Below are positions 1-11,213 of a DNA stretch of 64,000 nucleotides, one piece after another. The position numbers and the translations under genes were made by a program. Numbering within the stretch: position 1 is the first letter of the stretch; every line of letters starts with the position of its first letter. The notes below the pieces were generated by a model, which worked only from the letters and a program-made list of their open reading frames with translations, was not told the origin of the DNA and made no database searches. This stretch comes from Euphorbia lathyris (lineage: Eukaryota > Streptophyta > Magnoliopsida > Malpighiales > Euphorbiaceae): NCBI RefSeq assembly GCF_963576675.1, contig NC_088916.1, forward strand, positions 18,328,501 through 18,392,500, written 5' to 3'.

Positions 1-1941
1 ATGGGGCAGATTTGACCTTCAACTTCGGAGGGATCGTATGAATGCTTAAGAACACTGGATTGGATGATTAAAAAGGCTAAACTTAATTTCAGAAAGTCAT
101 GAATAAACTTCTATAAGGTATCGAAGGCTAAAACGAATTATAAATGGATGAAATTGGGAGTTGAAAATAATTGGTCGAATCTAGAAAAATCTAGAAACAG
201 AATATCTAAAACGATTTAGGTTGCAAAGATTGACTTGTAAACGGAGATTATGAACACGGAATTGGGAAAATTAAAATGCTAAATTGAACATCAGGAAGTC
301 AGGAACAAATTTGTTGAAGGGATTAAAAACAAAAAAAAAGACTTTAAATGGACAAAATCGGGGTTTGAAAATAACTGGATGAATCTGGAAAATTAATTTG
401 AAAACATAATTCTAGCTAAGGATTGAGCAAACTAAAGGCTTAGGAATGCTAAATTGAATTGAAAAACTTGGAAAGAGTCTATTGGAACTTGAATTAAAGC
501 TAAAGGCAAGCTAAAAGAAGGAATTAAAGCTAAGAAAAATGAAGAACAAAAAGGAAGAACTCAAGAACTAAGAACTTACATAGAGAGCATTGGAAGGGAC
601 CTTAGGAAGGGTTTTTGTTGTGTTGAGTGAATGATTTTTTTATGAAGAATGGAGGGTCTATTTATAGTATTTTGAGAGGGAATTTTGAGTAATTAATCAC
701 TAACTAACCCTTATTTTTTTCTCTAATTTTGACCACTAACTTCCTCAACCTCCACAAACCACCACTAACTTTCCTCAACTTCCATGCCACATCACCCCCA
801 CTACCTTGTGGTTAGAGAGACTTTTAAGGCTAGGCATATATGTGGGGATGGGTTAGACTTCATGGGTTAGCTCATGGTTTCATTCGGGTGTGTTTGGAGA
901 AGTCGGATGGACCGAAACGGGTTCCGGGTAAGTGATGAGGACATCTTATGTTTCCACACGGAGCGTACGTGAGGCGCTAAAAGGATAGAGAGAACAACAC
1001 ACGTGGAGGGGGCCATTAATGAAGATCACGCGAAGCGTGATGTAAAGGACATGGAGCATACGATGGGGGACGCGGAACGCGCGGGGCGTGGATCCTGAAC
1101 GACAGCCTTGGGTGATGATGCGCCTTAGGTGAGGCTCACTAAGGGATAAGTGTACCCCGTCATTATCAAGTAATAAAATCTAGACAAGTCCAGGTATCGA
1201 ATCCACATGATTTATTCCTGCAAGTATCAAGCTACTCGGTCTCTAGTGTTATCTAGGCTTTGGGGGGTTTGAGATTGATTTTGATTAAGTTAAACTACTC
1301 CTAATTAAATTACTCTACTCCTAGCTAAGTTATTCTAATCCTAAGTGATCCTTTACTAATGTAATTGTCGGAAGGAGCATGGAGAGATACGATATTAATG
1401 AAGATAGATTGTTTAGACAACCAAATTAAAACCTAATCTAACTCACTTATGTCCGAGGTGATTAACCCTACTTATCCTTCTGAGGTACCTAGTTCATGAT
1501 TCCCTTGTAAGACCGAAACTAGCTCTAAGGCTCAGCAATTTGGGCTTAATCATCTATATGGTCGTCAATCCTATAGCCACTGACTATGTCAGATTCAGCT
1601 CGCAATACGTGCCAACTTAATTTTTGGATTTATGAATGAGTTAAACCAATCAGACAAAGCGTAAGACAAAGATAAAAGCAATAAACCAATTGAACAAAAT
1701 GAAACTATAATATTATTAAAGATGAAAATTATAGTCACAAAGATACAATAAGCTTAGGATTCATAACATGGATCAGAGGGAAACAAAATATAAAAGAGAA
1801 GGAAAATCCTTTTTAGGGAACCTGTCTACCAATGCAGGCGTCTTCCTAGGATTTAAGGATGGAAATTGAACAATCCTCGGTAAACGGAGCTTCAGAGGTT
1901 CTTCAATGGAGGTTGAAGGAGATGGAGGAGGTGGAGAGGAT
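1..1941. repeat. noncoding LTR-retrotransposon-like flank of copia-A
   Basis: I see no credible gene here. The first ~600 bases repeat short related phrases (gaaaatctag/ctggaaaat, aaagctaag). From ~1150 the text (gtgtaccccgtcattatcaag and on) resembles the LTR or leader of plant Ty3/gypsy-type elements, but no second LTR or coding domain is visible to prove it. The copia-A insertion interrupts this sequence, which continues at 6566. Open frames in the interval are short and lack family motifs. Confidence 0.4.
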
Positions 1942-1946
1942 TCTTC

Positions 1947-2109
1947 TGAAAAGTATTTAACTCTTAATGATATTCTCATTAGATGGACCGTGTATATATA
2001 GTTACAAAGAGATAAGAAGTTGCAGTTGTAGGTATTTTGAAATACAAAATATCTGAGACTAATTCAAAACAATAACTGAAAGATATGTACAACTAATAAT
2101 ATCTTATCG
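1947..2109 (-). repeat. copia-A 3' LTR (163 bp)
   Basis: This copy pairs with 6398-6560. By eye the two differ at about six positions (~4%), so the insertion is not recent. The minus-strand terminus here has lost the canonical TG start (CG instead). Confidence 0.92.
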
Positions 2110-2116
2110 CCCTCCC

Positions 2117-3950
2117 TCAAGTTAAAGGTGGGTGAACTTGTAACTTGTCCCGAAGAAGCTGAAAACATGCCTTAGAGAGAGGTTTCGTGAGAATATCTGC
2201 GGTTTGATCCAAAGTGGAGATGTAGCATACACGAAGCTGTTTTTTGGTGACTTTGTCCCGGACAAAGTGAAAGTCAATTTCCATGTGCTTAGAGCGATCA
2301 TGAAAAACAGGATTTGCTGTCAAGTAAGTGGCTCCTAAATTATCACAAAAAATAACTGGACAGCTAGGAGGACTGAATCTAATTTCATTCATTAGCATAG
2401 TAAGCCATGTAATCTCAAATGCAAGAGAGGCAAGTGCACGATATTCAACCTCTGTGGATGAGCGGGATACCGTGCGTTGCTTTCGAGATCGCCAAGAGAC
2501 AAGATTAGAGCCAATATAAACTGCATACCCAGAAGTAGATTTTCGATCATCAATATCACCTGCCCAATCAGCGTCGGTGTAGCTGGTGATGACACAAGGT
2601 TGGCTTTTATTTATTCGCAAACCATGATTTGGTGTCGAATGAAGATATCGTAAAATACGTTTAACGGCTTTCCAATGTTCAAGTGTTGGTTGATGCATGA
2701 CTCACTTTATTAACTGAAAAGGCTACATCGGGTCTAGTGATGGTAACATACTGTAATCCACCGACAATACTTCGATACAATATTGGATTATCAAAAGGTT
2801 CACCAACATCTAATGACAATTTGGTAGTTGTACAAGCCGGAGTCGAGATACCTTTAGCTTCGTGCATGGAGGATTTAATCAACAAATCTTGTATATATTT
2901 TTGCTGTGTTAAGGTGAGAGTGTCAGTCGTCGAAACTGCTTGTAATCCAAGGAAATAGGATAGACGCCCCATATCACGAATAGGAAAACGAGATTGTAGC
3001 TATGTAATTAACTTGGAAACTGCTTGCTTCGAGTCACCTTTTACCAAGATATCATCTACATAGATGAGACAAAACAACCGTACACCATTCTGAGACAAGT
3101 GATATAGAGATATGTCAGCTTTGGAGCAAGAAAAACCAAGATCATACAGAGTCTGAGTAAGACAACGATACCACATTCTAGGAGCCTGTTTGAGACCATA
3201 TAAGCTTTTTCGAAGCTTACAAACATGAGTAGAATACTGAGGATGAACAAAACTCGGAGGCTGTTCCATAAAAACTTCTTCGTCCAAATTCCTGTGTAAA
3301 AATGCGTTGGAAACATCCAACTGATGCACAAACCACCCATTGGAAATAGCAAGGCTTAGGAGCAGCCATATTGTCGTTGGTTTTTAATAACAGGACTATA
3401 AGTGTGATCAAAATCAAGACCCAGACATTGATGGTAACGTTTGGCTACTAACCGAGCCTTATAGCGATCAACAGATCCATCAAGATTCAATTTTTTGCGA
3501 AAAACCCAACGATAGCCAATATATAGTATTAACTGCTTCATTAGTAGGGACAAGCTCCCATGTACCATTAGCAATTAGAGCGTTGAACTCCTTGCTAATA
3601 GCATCACGCCAATGATGTACTGCCATTGCTTTGGTATAGCAAGTTGGTGTATAAACAGAAACATGAAAAAGTCGCGATCGTAACTGTCCTGTTTTACTCC
3701 GTGTAACCATAGGATGAGTGGGGGCTGGTGTATTAATTTGTGGGGCTGGTTGTGTAATATTTGTGTTTGGAGCAGCACAATTCTTGGTGTTTAATGGATT
3801 GTGAGGTAGTGGATGACAATAGGTTGGAGGTGGTGTTTGTGAAATTAAATTTATGAATTGTGGAGATGACATGGTATTAGGTATAGTGGGAGGCGAATGT
3901 GTAATGGTGAGTGGTGGAATTAAATTTTGATTTTGCATATGAGGTTCCAC
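2117..3950 (-). pseudogene. copia-A reverse transcriptase / RNase H, broken
   Basis: Pieces in three frames give the C-terminal half of a copia polyprotein. The N-terminal RT segment (~3356-3600) has VFRKKLNLDGSVDRYKARLV. The RT core (3000-3329) has the AFLH motif, SLYGLKQAPR and an intact YVDDILV catalytic box. The thumb region is 2679-2972 and RNase H is 2117-2698 (DADWAGD, STSGY, SSTEVEYRAL, ADILTKPL). Frameshifts lie near 3525, 3370 and 2700, and an in-frame TAG at 3000-3002 splits the RT. The stretch 3600-3950 is the proline-rich integrase-RT linker. The catalytic motifs remain readable, so decay is moderate, but no full RT can be made. Confidence 0.9.
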
Positions 3951-4118
3951 TGAATTAATTGGTTGATTGATAATAGAATGGGAAACTTGCCTTTGTTCAG
4001 GTGGGATAGCAGTAAAAGGACGAGATGGACTATGTGGAAAGGTAATTGTGAGAGGACAGTCTGAACTTGATGTTGATTCAGAGAGTGACTCACGAGCTAA
4101 CTTCGGAAATGGAAAAAC

Positions 4119-5516
4119 CTATTCATCAAATAGGACACGGCGTGAGATATATATTTTGTTATTGATACAATCTAAACACCGATAACCTTTATGAATTTTG
4201 CTATAACCGAGAAAGACGCATTTTTTAGAGCGAGAATGCAGTTTAGTAGGACTATAAGGCCGTAGCCATGGATAACACAAGCACCCAAAGACACGCAATG
4301 AATTATAGTCTGGACACGTACCAAACAATTTTTCATAAGGAGAAATGTCATTTAACATAGGAATAGGCAAACGATTGATAACATATGTTGCACAGTCAAA
4401 AGCAAATGTCCAAAATTTCAATGGCATTTTGGAATGTGTTAATAGTGATATGCCAGTTTCAACTATGTGACGGTGTTTTCTTTCTGCACATCCGTTTTGC
4501 TGGGGTGTATAAGGACGTGAAACTCGTTGATTAATACCATGTTCAGTCAAACAGGAGGTGAGGGCTTGACATTCACCCCTCCCCAATCAGATTGGAATGA
4601 TTTCATTTTGCTGTTAAAGTGTTTTTCAACTAAAGTGCGAAATTTAATGAAAACACTTAACACTTCAGATTTAAAACGGACAAAGTATAACCATGAGAAT
4701 TTGCTATAATGATCGTAAAAAAGAACATAATAGCGACAATTATCAAAAGAAGTTGCAGGTGCAGGACCCCATACATCAGAGCAAATCAAATCTAAAGGAC
4801 CATTAACCACACAAGTAGAAACAGGAAAAGGCAAACGATGAATTTTTCCAACACAAGAAGGCTCACATAAAGCTTAAACTTTATTCTCTTTATTGTAAGC
4901 AATTTTATTTATGGATAAAGTTTTTCTAACAGTTGGAAAGTTAGCATGTCCAAGACGAGAATGCCACAATGGTAAAAAAAATATTAAATGCTTGTGCATG
5001 ATGCAGAGCTCTTGGTGGAAGGGACAAAGTGTAAAGGCCATTACTAATTGTGCCTCGATGAATTTCCTTCCGTGTCTTCAAATCCTTCAAAATAAAATAG
5101 TTAGCGAAAAACTCAACAGATATAGGATTTGAACGAGTTAAAGAAGAAACAGATAAGAGATTGTGCACTGTATTCGGAACACAAAGGACATCTTGAAATT
5201 TGAGAGGAGAATTAGAAACAGTGAACTTAGAAGTACCAACATGAGATATGGGGATTGTGTAACCATTAGCTACAGTAACTTCCTCTGGTCTGTCATATTC
5301 ACTGTGAACATGGAGATTTTCAAGATCAGCAGTTAGATGGTGAGTAGCTCCTGAATCAACAAGCCAGTCCGTTTTGGTTGGGGTTGATGTTGCAGCAAGA
5401 TTGGAAGAAGGCTTAAGATTGTTGCGAGTGTTCCGATTAAATTTAGGAGAGAGACATTGTCGATATATATGACCTGCTCCCCTACAATTGTGACAAGTCA
5501 CGGTAGCCATATCCAA
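4119..5516 (-). pseudogene. copia-A zinc knuckle, protease and integrase, broken
   Basis: Reading on the minus strand: a CCHC knuckle (CHNCRGAGHIYRQC), the protease site WLVDSGATHHLT, then after a frameshift the integrase core (DLICSDVWGPAP, YYVLFYDHYSKFSW) and its downstream part (RPYTPQQNGCAERKHRHIVE). An extra A in the A-run near 4975, compared with the duplicate at ~40125, shifts the frame and ends the protease piece early. A second shift lies near 4565. A TAG at 4119-4121 cuts the integrase from the linker that continues in the same frame to 3950. Confidence 0.9.
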
Positions 5517-5567
5517 GGGTGCGGATACTGTCTGAGGTGACCGAGCGGATGTGCCGGAATAATTGCC

Positions 5568-6296
5568 TCACCCACGTCCACGACCACGCATAGAACCTCT
5601 AGCAGAGTAGTTTACAGTAGGTGAAAAAGAGAGAGGAACATTTTCACGAGCCAATTGTCGCTCTTCGCTGATTAGTAATCCAACAAGGTCATCATAATAA
5701 ATAGTTTCCAAACATGCTTCCAATGAACGAACAAAAGGTCTATACGCAGGCCCTAGGCCATCGAGCACAGCTTCAACCAAGTGTTCATTAGAGATCGGGT
5801 GACAGAGAGCAGCAAGTTCATCGCTGATATGCTTAGCATTCTGGAGATAAGAAGAGATACTTTCATTCTCTCTTCTAAGATTATGAAGCTGATATTTCAG
5901 ATCTCGTATTTGAGACCGGGAGCCAACCGAGTAGGCTTTGACAAGTTTTTGACAGGCATCACAAGCATTTTTAGCACCAACTAATTGAGGTAATACACCC
6001 ACAAATACAGATGAGATTATCCAGCTGAGAACCAACTGATCTTTTTTATACCAATCTTTGTAATCGGTATTATGGGCACCGCCAACAAGTGTTGCAGATG
6101 GTGAAGGAATGGTGGAATCGATATGATCAGTGAGATTGTGGCCATGGAGAATAGGCATAATTTGAGTTTTCCATAGCATAAAATTTGTTGGAATCAATTT
6201 TAGGGATAGCTGATGAGATAAATTGACGGAAGGAGCAGCAGAAATAATGGTGGAGGCGAAGCTTGAGTTGGAAGCAGTGGTACCGTTGGTTGCCAT
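5568..6296 (-). pseudogene. copia-A gag N-terminal part
   Basis: A 242-codon frame starts with ATG at 6296, about 100 bases inside the 5' LTR. It carries the copia-type gag/UBN2 region (QLSLKLIPTNFMLWKTQI near residue 30; QIRDLKYQLHNLRR and ISSYLQNAKHISDELAAL further on) and ends in an RG-rich tail. An in-frame TGA at 5568-5570 separates it from the zinc knuckle, which continues in the same frame. The duplicated copy at 40718 has the same stop, so the mutation predates the duplication. Gag packages element RNA in cytoplasmic particles; this copy could make only a truncated form. Confidence 0.88.
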
Positions 6297-6397
6297 GAAA
6301 GCTGATTAAGAGTCAGATACAGAGAAAAGGAGAAAAAAAAAGGGAAAGAACGATGAGAGAGAAATAGAGTTGTAAAACCACTTAGGCTCTAATACCA

Positions 6398-6560
6398 TGA
6401 AAAGTATTTGACTCTTAATGATATTCTCATTAGATGGATCGTGTATATATAGTTACAAAGAGATAAGAAGTTGCAGTAGTAGGTATTTTGAAATACAAAA
6501 TATCTGAGACTAATTCAAAAAAATAACTGAAAAATATGTACAACTAATAATATCTTATCA
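6398..6560 (-). repeat. copia-A 5' LTR (163 bp)
   Basis: It starts TGATAAG and ends CTTTTCA on the minus strand, followed by the tRNA-Met primer site. It is matched by 1947-2109 and by 41547-41709. Confidence 0.93.
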
Positions 6561-7057
6561 TCTTCAAGGGGAAAGCTAGGGTTTTTACAAGAATGAAAGG
6601 ATGTCTAATTTACAAGATAAAAGTTCTATTTATAGTTGTAGTTCGAACCCCGTATCTGACCTAATTCGTTTCCTTTTGCAGGTGGGAAGCATGAGACTTG
6701 ATCGTGGCATCGTGGGGTCGGGAATCAGTCTTTTGACTGATTTCCGCAGGTCAGCTCGCCGAGCTGGGTGAGCCAGCTCGCCCGAGCTGGCCTTCAAATA
6801 TAAAATTCTATTGCATTCATTGGCACCACAATATACACATTATTCTTTCTTTTTTAATGGACAATAATATACATTATTCTTAATATATCAATTTCAAAGC
6901 CAACAGTCACAACCAAAACAATTCATTTGTTTTTATTATTATTATACAAACCCTCGATTTCTAAGCCTGGTTTTATTAATAGGCAATGAAAAAGATCAAA
7001 ACAGTTAAGAATACAACTTCAAAAGATGCTAAACAAAATCAAAATTACTCTAAATCA
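6561..7057. repeat. host repeat right of copia-A, duplicated at 41710-42205
   Basis: This continues the sequence interrupted by copia-A and starts with the TCTTC duplication. It contains the GC-rich phrase gtcagctcgccgagctgg around 6750-6790. The same text, including the TCTTC junction, recurs at 41710-42205, so it was copied with the transposon. No coding frame is recognisable. Confidence 0.7.
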
Positions 7058-7420
7058 CACTACACCATAGATTGGCTATTGCAACCACTTTTTAGAAAGT
7101 GTTGACTTTAAGTATTGCCTTAGCTAAATTGATTTGATTGACACTATTTATCTATATCAAATGCAACAGTTCTTACAAAAATGTTGCTTTCTGTAAATTT
7201 TTACATGTACAGTTCTATGTTGCCGTTTCGAATTGACAATTAGCTAAAGCTACATTTATCAAATGTTGCTTTTAATAAAAATAGAAAACTATACCTAATT
7301 TTATAGTTATAATTAGAGTAAATAAAAACTATATGGTTCCATAAAATTGAAAATTAAGTTATGAAAAAATAAATAATGAATTTCAAGTTAACTATCGAAT
7401 GTCAAGTTAAATATTTAAGT
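7058..7420. mobile_element. CACTA-like terminus with GTTGC subterminal motifs
   Basis: The duplicated sequence is broken at 7057 by CACTACACC, the start expected of an En/Spm (CACTA) element, preceded by tca, a possible 3-bp target copy. The next ~230 bases contain repeated TTGC, GTTGC and GCAAC motifs, like a subterminal repeat region. The uninterrupted version at 42200-42210 reads aatcactcgg with no CACTA. I did not find the other terminus, so this is an inferred, truncated element. Confidence 0.5.
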
Positions 7421-7497
7421 GGTGAAACTCTTAGCCTAGTGGTTAGGAACTTAGCTATTATTAGGGAGGTCATTGGTTAAATATAAGAATATGTTTT
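7421..7497 (+). mobile_element. SINE head fragment
   Basis: The sequence GGTGAAACTCTTAGCCTAGTGG at 7421-7442 is a tRNA-like head with a pol III A-box and is nearly identical to the head of the SINE at 46340-46476. The B-box region at 7468-7480 is degenerate. The LTR of copia-B interrupts it at 7498. Confidence 0.5.
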
Positions 7498-8279
7498 TGT
7501 TGAAGCTCGAACTCAGAAAATAGGAACAGACCGAACAAAATTAAATGGGCAGAGTCGCGGACAATGTCGCTTTCTTTAAGACGTTCGCGGAACTGTCAGA
7601 ATTTAGCAAACAGTATGAACTCCGGTCGCCTCCAGGATAAAAACAGCCCTCTTAAATACGATTGTCGTATTGCACCGTACGAAAATCGTTCTGTATACAC
7701 TCTCTGCTTACTTGCTCAGTTTCGAAAAAATACAGAATGAATGAAAATGAAATTGTATTTCAAAGGCAGTCTCACATCACCTATTTATACAAGAAAAAAT
7801 AGCTGTTTGAGCTCTGATTTCATGGAGAAAGGGAAGGTGGAGGAGACTGAAGACACGTTCAGAAAAAATGGACGTTATGAACAACGTTCACAAAGATTAA
7901 TCAGAGTATAAATAATTAAATAAAAATTGATTTCCGAATTAATAAAATATAATAATAATAAATATTATTAAATTTTTAATAAAAAATTATACATTTTACA
8001 CCACACCAACCCAACCCAACCTGGCCCGGTTCGGTTCGGTCGGACGGACGGCGCGCGCGCGCGTGTGTGGTGGTCAACCATGAAGATAGGTCCTCACCCT
8101 TTCACAAAAGTGGGCACCCCTTGGGGCTCACCTCAAGCATGTGAGGACCTTCTTTATATACATCTCCACTAAGTGCTTTGAAAGCAATGTGGGATGTTTT
8201 TCCACTTGAAAAACTCAAAGACACAAGAAGACACATGGGTGGGCTTATTTCACAAATTATATTTGGGCCAAGCCCAACA
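7498..8279 (-). repeat. copia-B 3' LTR (782 bp)
   Basis: Plus-strand ends are TGTTGAAG and AAGCCCAACA. Compared with 23389-23900 it holds three extra blocks (about 7554-7718, one near 7858-7905 and one near 7970-8030), so the other copy has lost about 270 bases. The first gap is bordered by CAG microhomology. A GC-rich run (cggacggacggcgcgcgcg) lies at ~8040-8062. Confidence 0.92.
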
Positions 8280-8790
8280 ATCCCCCACTAGAATTTTTGA
8301 AATCGTTTTACTGAGCAGTTACATAAGGTCAGACATAAACAGAGGTATCTTTCGATTTGAACCTTTGCGTAGTGAGTATAGTTCAGATTTTACTAGAGTG
8401 ACTCGTAGTCTTGAACTCTATCTCTGATCTATATCACGCCATAACCTTTTCAGAGTGTAGTTCTAGTAGCCCGTGTGTTTAAGGCCTTGCACGTCTATCT
8501 CGGTTTAATGAATGCTCTAGAGTTTTGCCCTAAACTCATAGGAAGCGGCCTCACTTCCACATTCATATAGGTGAGTCTATCAAAAGTACTCATGTAGCTA
8601 TGTACTTCACTCCAAATGGAGTATAGACTTCATTAAGAGTTTCTATTATCTCAACCTCAAATCTCTTCAGGATATTCATGCTTCAAATTGCATGATCTGA
8701 CTCATATTACAACACAACTTGTTATTACCCATTGAACCTATTTCTTGGGATCTCCAGTCTATAGGTTGGGTTACCATTGTGTGTAAATCA
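8280..8790. other. copia-B 3' untranslated stretch
   Basis: This lies between the LTR and the pol stop codon at 8791-8793. It starts with the purine tract (on the minus strand). I see no coding motif; the short plus-strand frame at 8194-8427 runs through LTR and tract and is not a gene. Confidence 0.6.
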
Positions 8791-9001
8791 TCACTGTAGG
8801 GGCATAAGTCTCATACTCTTTGCCGTATTATGGACTTTCTCTCTAGCTAATCCTTTCGTCAAAGGATCGGCTAGATTCTCTTCTGAGCGTATGTGATCCA
8901 CTCTAACAGCTCCTTTAGTGAGTAGCTCTCTCACAGTGTTGTGCTTACGACGTATCTGTTGTTTCTTATCGTTGTAATAACGATTCTGAATCTTAGCAAT
9001 A
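8791..9001 (-). pseudogene. copia-B RNase H C-terminus
   Basis: About 70 codons read on the minus strand from 9001 to a TGA at 8791-8793. They contain the conserved end of copia RNase H: RYYNDKKQQIRRKHNTVREL, then VDHIRSEENLADPLTKGL. There is no start codon because the CACTA insertion at 9002 removed contact with the rest of pol. Confidence 0.85.
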
Positions 9002-11213
9002 CACTACAAGAAAACTGGGTATTACTGAGAAAAAATCAATGAGAATAAAAATTATTCTCACCAAACGTATAATTTCCATAACTTTAATGAGAATATATTA
9101 TATATTTTATTATTAATCACAAAACATTTTATTCCATAAATTTTGTTTTATTTTATTCTCATTAATACATACTTTTTACCAATTTAATAATTTCATTTTT
9201 TCATTATTCTCATTATTTGATTTTAGTATAATATTAATAAAAACTTTTATTCTCATTATTTCCTTTAAATAATTTCCCCAAAATTTTTGAAGTGCCGCCA
9301 AGTATTCCCTCCCCCAAATATTGAGTTATCGCGCCCTGTACTCCAAAAAAATCCCTCCAAAAAATTTGCCTCAATTTTCATTCCCAAATAAGCTCAGACA
9401 AATTCCAAAAGCTTTAAACAAAACCCATGTTCCAAAAGCTCAACCTAATTCTACAAAAGTTAGGCAAATTTGTACAGCTCAATCCATGGATTTACGGTAC
9501 TATTTCAAAAAACCTAACAATTTTTAGTGCCAATTGATTTCCCCCAAACACACCATCCACGATTGCTCTTCTAAATCTAGGTCATCTTCATTTTATTCTC
9601 AATCTCAATCGATTTCATCGGACTTTTCACACTCCATCACAGAGATTCCGTTAATCATTTGTCTTCGATTGGGTTCTCGCTTGTGGTAGTTGGCTTGATG
9701 AATGCTCAAATGAATTGCCTCGACCTGGTAATTTCTCTATTACTTGATCTATTCGAACACCCTTCATTGAACAAAGTAAGATTCACATTCTTTATTAGCT
9801 ACTGTTTTAATAATAGAACATTTACCCTCTGAATATTGGGGATTCTATATGGGGACCGAGTCCTTGGAGGACCGCTACCTGACTAAGCATATACTGGTGT
9901 AGAGAACCTGAACCTAAGAATATACTTGTTCTGCTAGTATCCTTTTATTTTTATTTTTGATTTTTTTTTTGTTCTGATGCTTTGTTGCGTGTGATTTCAA
10001 TGGCTGAATCGTGTGTTATAGAAGATGGGTTTTAAGTTTATTTTAGGTTCTAATTAGTTGTTTTTCCAGGGTAATAGTGAAATTCTCTGAAGGAATCTAG
10101 AAAGAATTATCGGTGTAGATGATTCCAGCTTTAGTAGAATTGACCTATGGAAGATCTTGTGATGTTTAACTAATAAACAAGGTACACTTTCTCTATGTGA
10201 AGATACTACAATTCATACATATTTTAGTTTCTTTTAATAGTGAACATTCATCTTTCATTGGAAAGCTGACTGACAATAGTTGGGTATTTTCTCTCGAATT
10301 GTTTTCTCTTTCGCAAGCATTAGGAAAGGAGAACCAAGACAAGCACATGGCCTGCAATGCAAGCTCGCTTGGAAGGAGATTGCTATTAGTGATAGCAATA
10401 ACACTTGAAGTCTTTGAGTATTTTAGTTTTTTACTATTTTTCCTAGTTCTATTATGCATTGGTAAAGTAAAGGAAAGATTGTGATTGGCTCTAGAGGAAT
10501 TAACACTTATCCATAGAGGGAAGCTTGCTTATCCGATCCTACATGATGGGGAGGTCTTACTCTGCCAAAGATGACCGGCTCTTAGGGTCCAACCCGAGCA
10601 TCTGCTTGCAGTTCTAAACAAAAAACAATCTTTGTTCCATACCAATAGTTAAATATACGGTTCTCTTTCCTCAGAAGTGAGTTCCTTGATGAGGTATGTG
10701 AGCTCTGGATTACTTTCAGTGCCCAGATGTTTTATAGCTTGTCAATCGTGGTCTTGGGTATCCTTCCTCTTACTTTTCTAGTGTAGGCATAACTAAAATG
10801 TAGCATGCTGGGATTTCATCGTCCTTTGTGTCTGAAACATAGGATTCATTCGAATTGTTGAGCACAATCAATAGTCATATATAGGGTAAGAATCTCTATT
10901 CCAGTTTATAGGTCGACCTCTTCCTTACCTGTAAAGCCTAACCCTTTGGTGTTGAGCTTGCCATTCTTGTCAGGTATCCTGTTTTGTGGGTTATCCATAT
11001 GCAATATCTCTTCATCAGATTATTTAGGATCCCATCAGTTCAAATCATGGGACTGTCGAAAAGGTTTATTTACTTCTGTTTCCACGGTAAGGGACTATGC
11101 TCTGGGTGCAGCCCTTATTATGTTATTAAAAGACTTACTTCCATGCCTCCTTCATTTGTTTTTTCGCACTTATCAGCGGATCCATCCGTTCGAGAGGGCT
11201 GCCTTCCACTAGA
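9002..11213. mobile_element. truncated CACTA element inside copia-B pol
   Basis: The left end is CACTACAAGAAAACTGGG at 9002, directly abutting RNase H codons. It is followed by subterminal repeats of TTATTCTCATT and its complement to ~9270. Promoter-like and intron-like AT-rich sequence follows, with no recognisable transposase. No matching terminus (AGTTTTCTTGTAGTG) occurs before pol coding resumes at ~11214. The RT core and most of RNase H are also absent, so one deletion probably removed the CACTA right end plus that pol segment. The last ~78 bases read open in the RT frame for about 22 codons but match nothing I know. Confidence 0.65.

Larger units (their letters stand above)
1947..6560 (-). 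mobile_element. copia-A: full-length Ty1/copia retrotransposon, decayed
   Basis: This is a complete minus-strand element with 163-bp LTRs at both ends and a perfect 5-bp target duplication TCTTC at 1942-1946 and 6561-6565. The primer site next to the 5' LTR (6385-6397) reads TGGTATTAGAGCC on the minus strand, matching initiator-Met tRNA use. A purine tract lies beside the 3' LTR at ~2110-2121. Internal order is gag, protease, integrase, RT, RNase H, the Ty1/copia order. The element is non-autonomous because the coding region carries several frameshifts and stops. Its right half plus flank recurs at 40039-42205. Confidence 0.95.

Noticed and set aside
6385..6397. tRNA-Met-like sequence
   Set aside because: It is a retrotransposon primer-binding site, not a tRNA gene; the same holds for 20717-20733 and 41534-41546.
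10193..10484. Open frames of ~90 codons on both strands
   Set aside because: They lie inside the truncated CACTA, overlap antisense, and show no motif; treated as chance.
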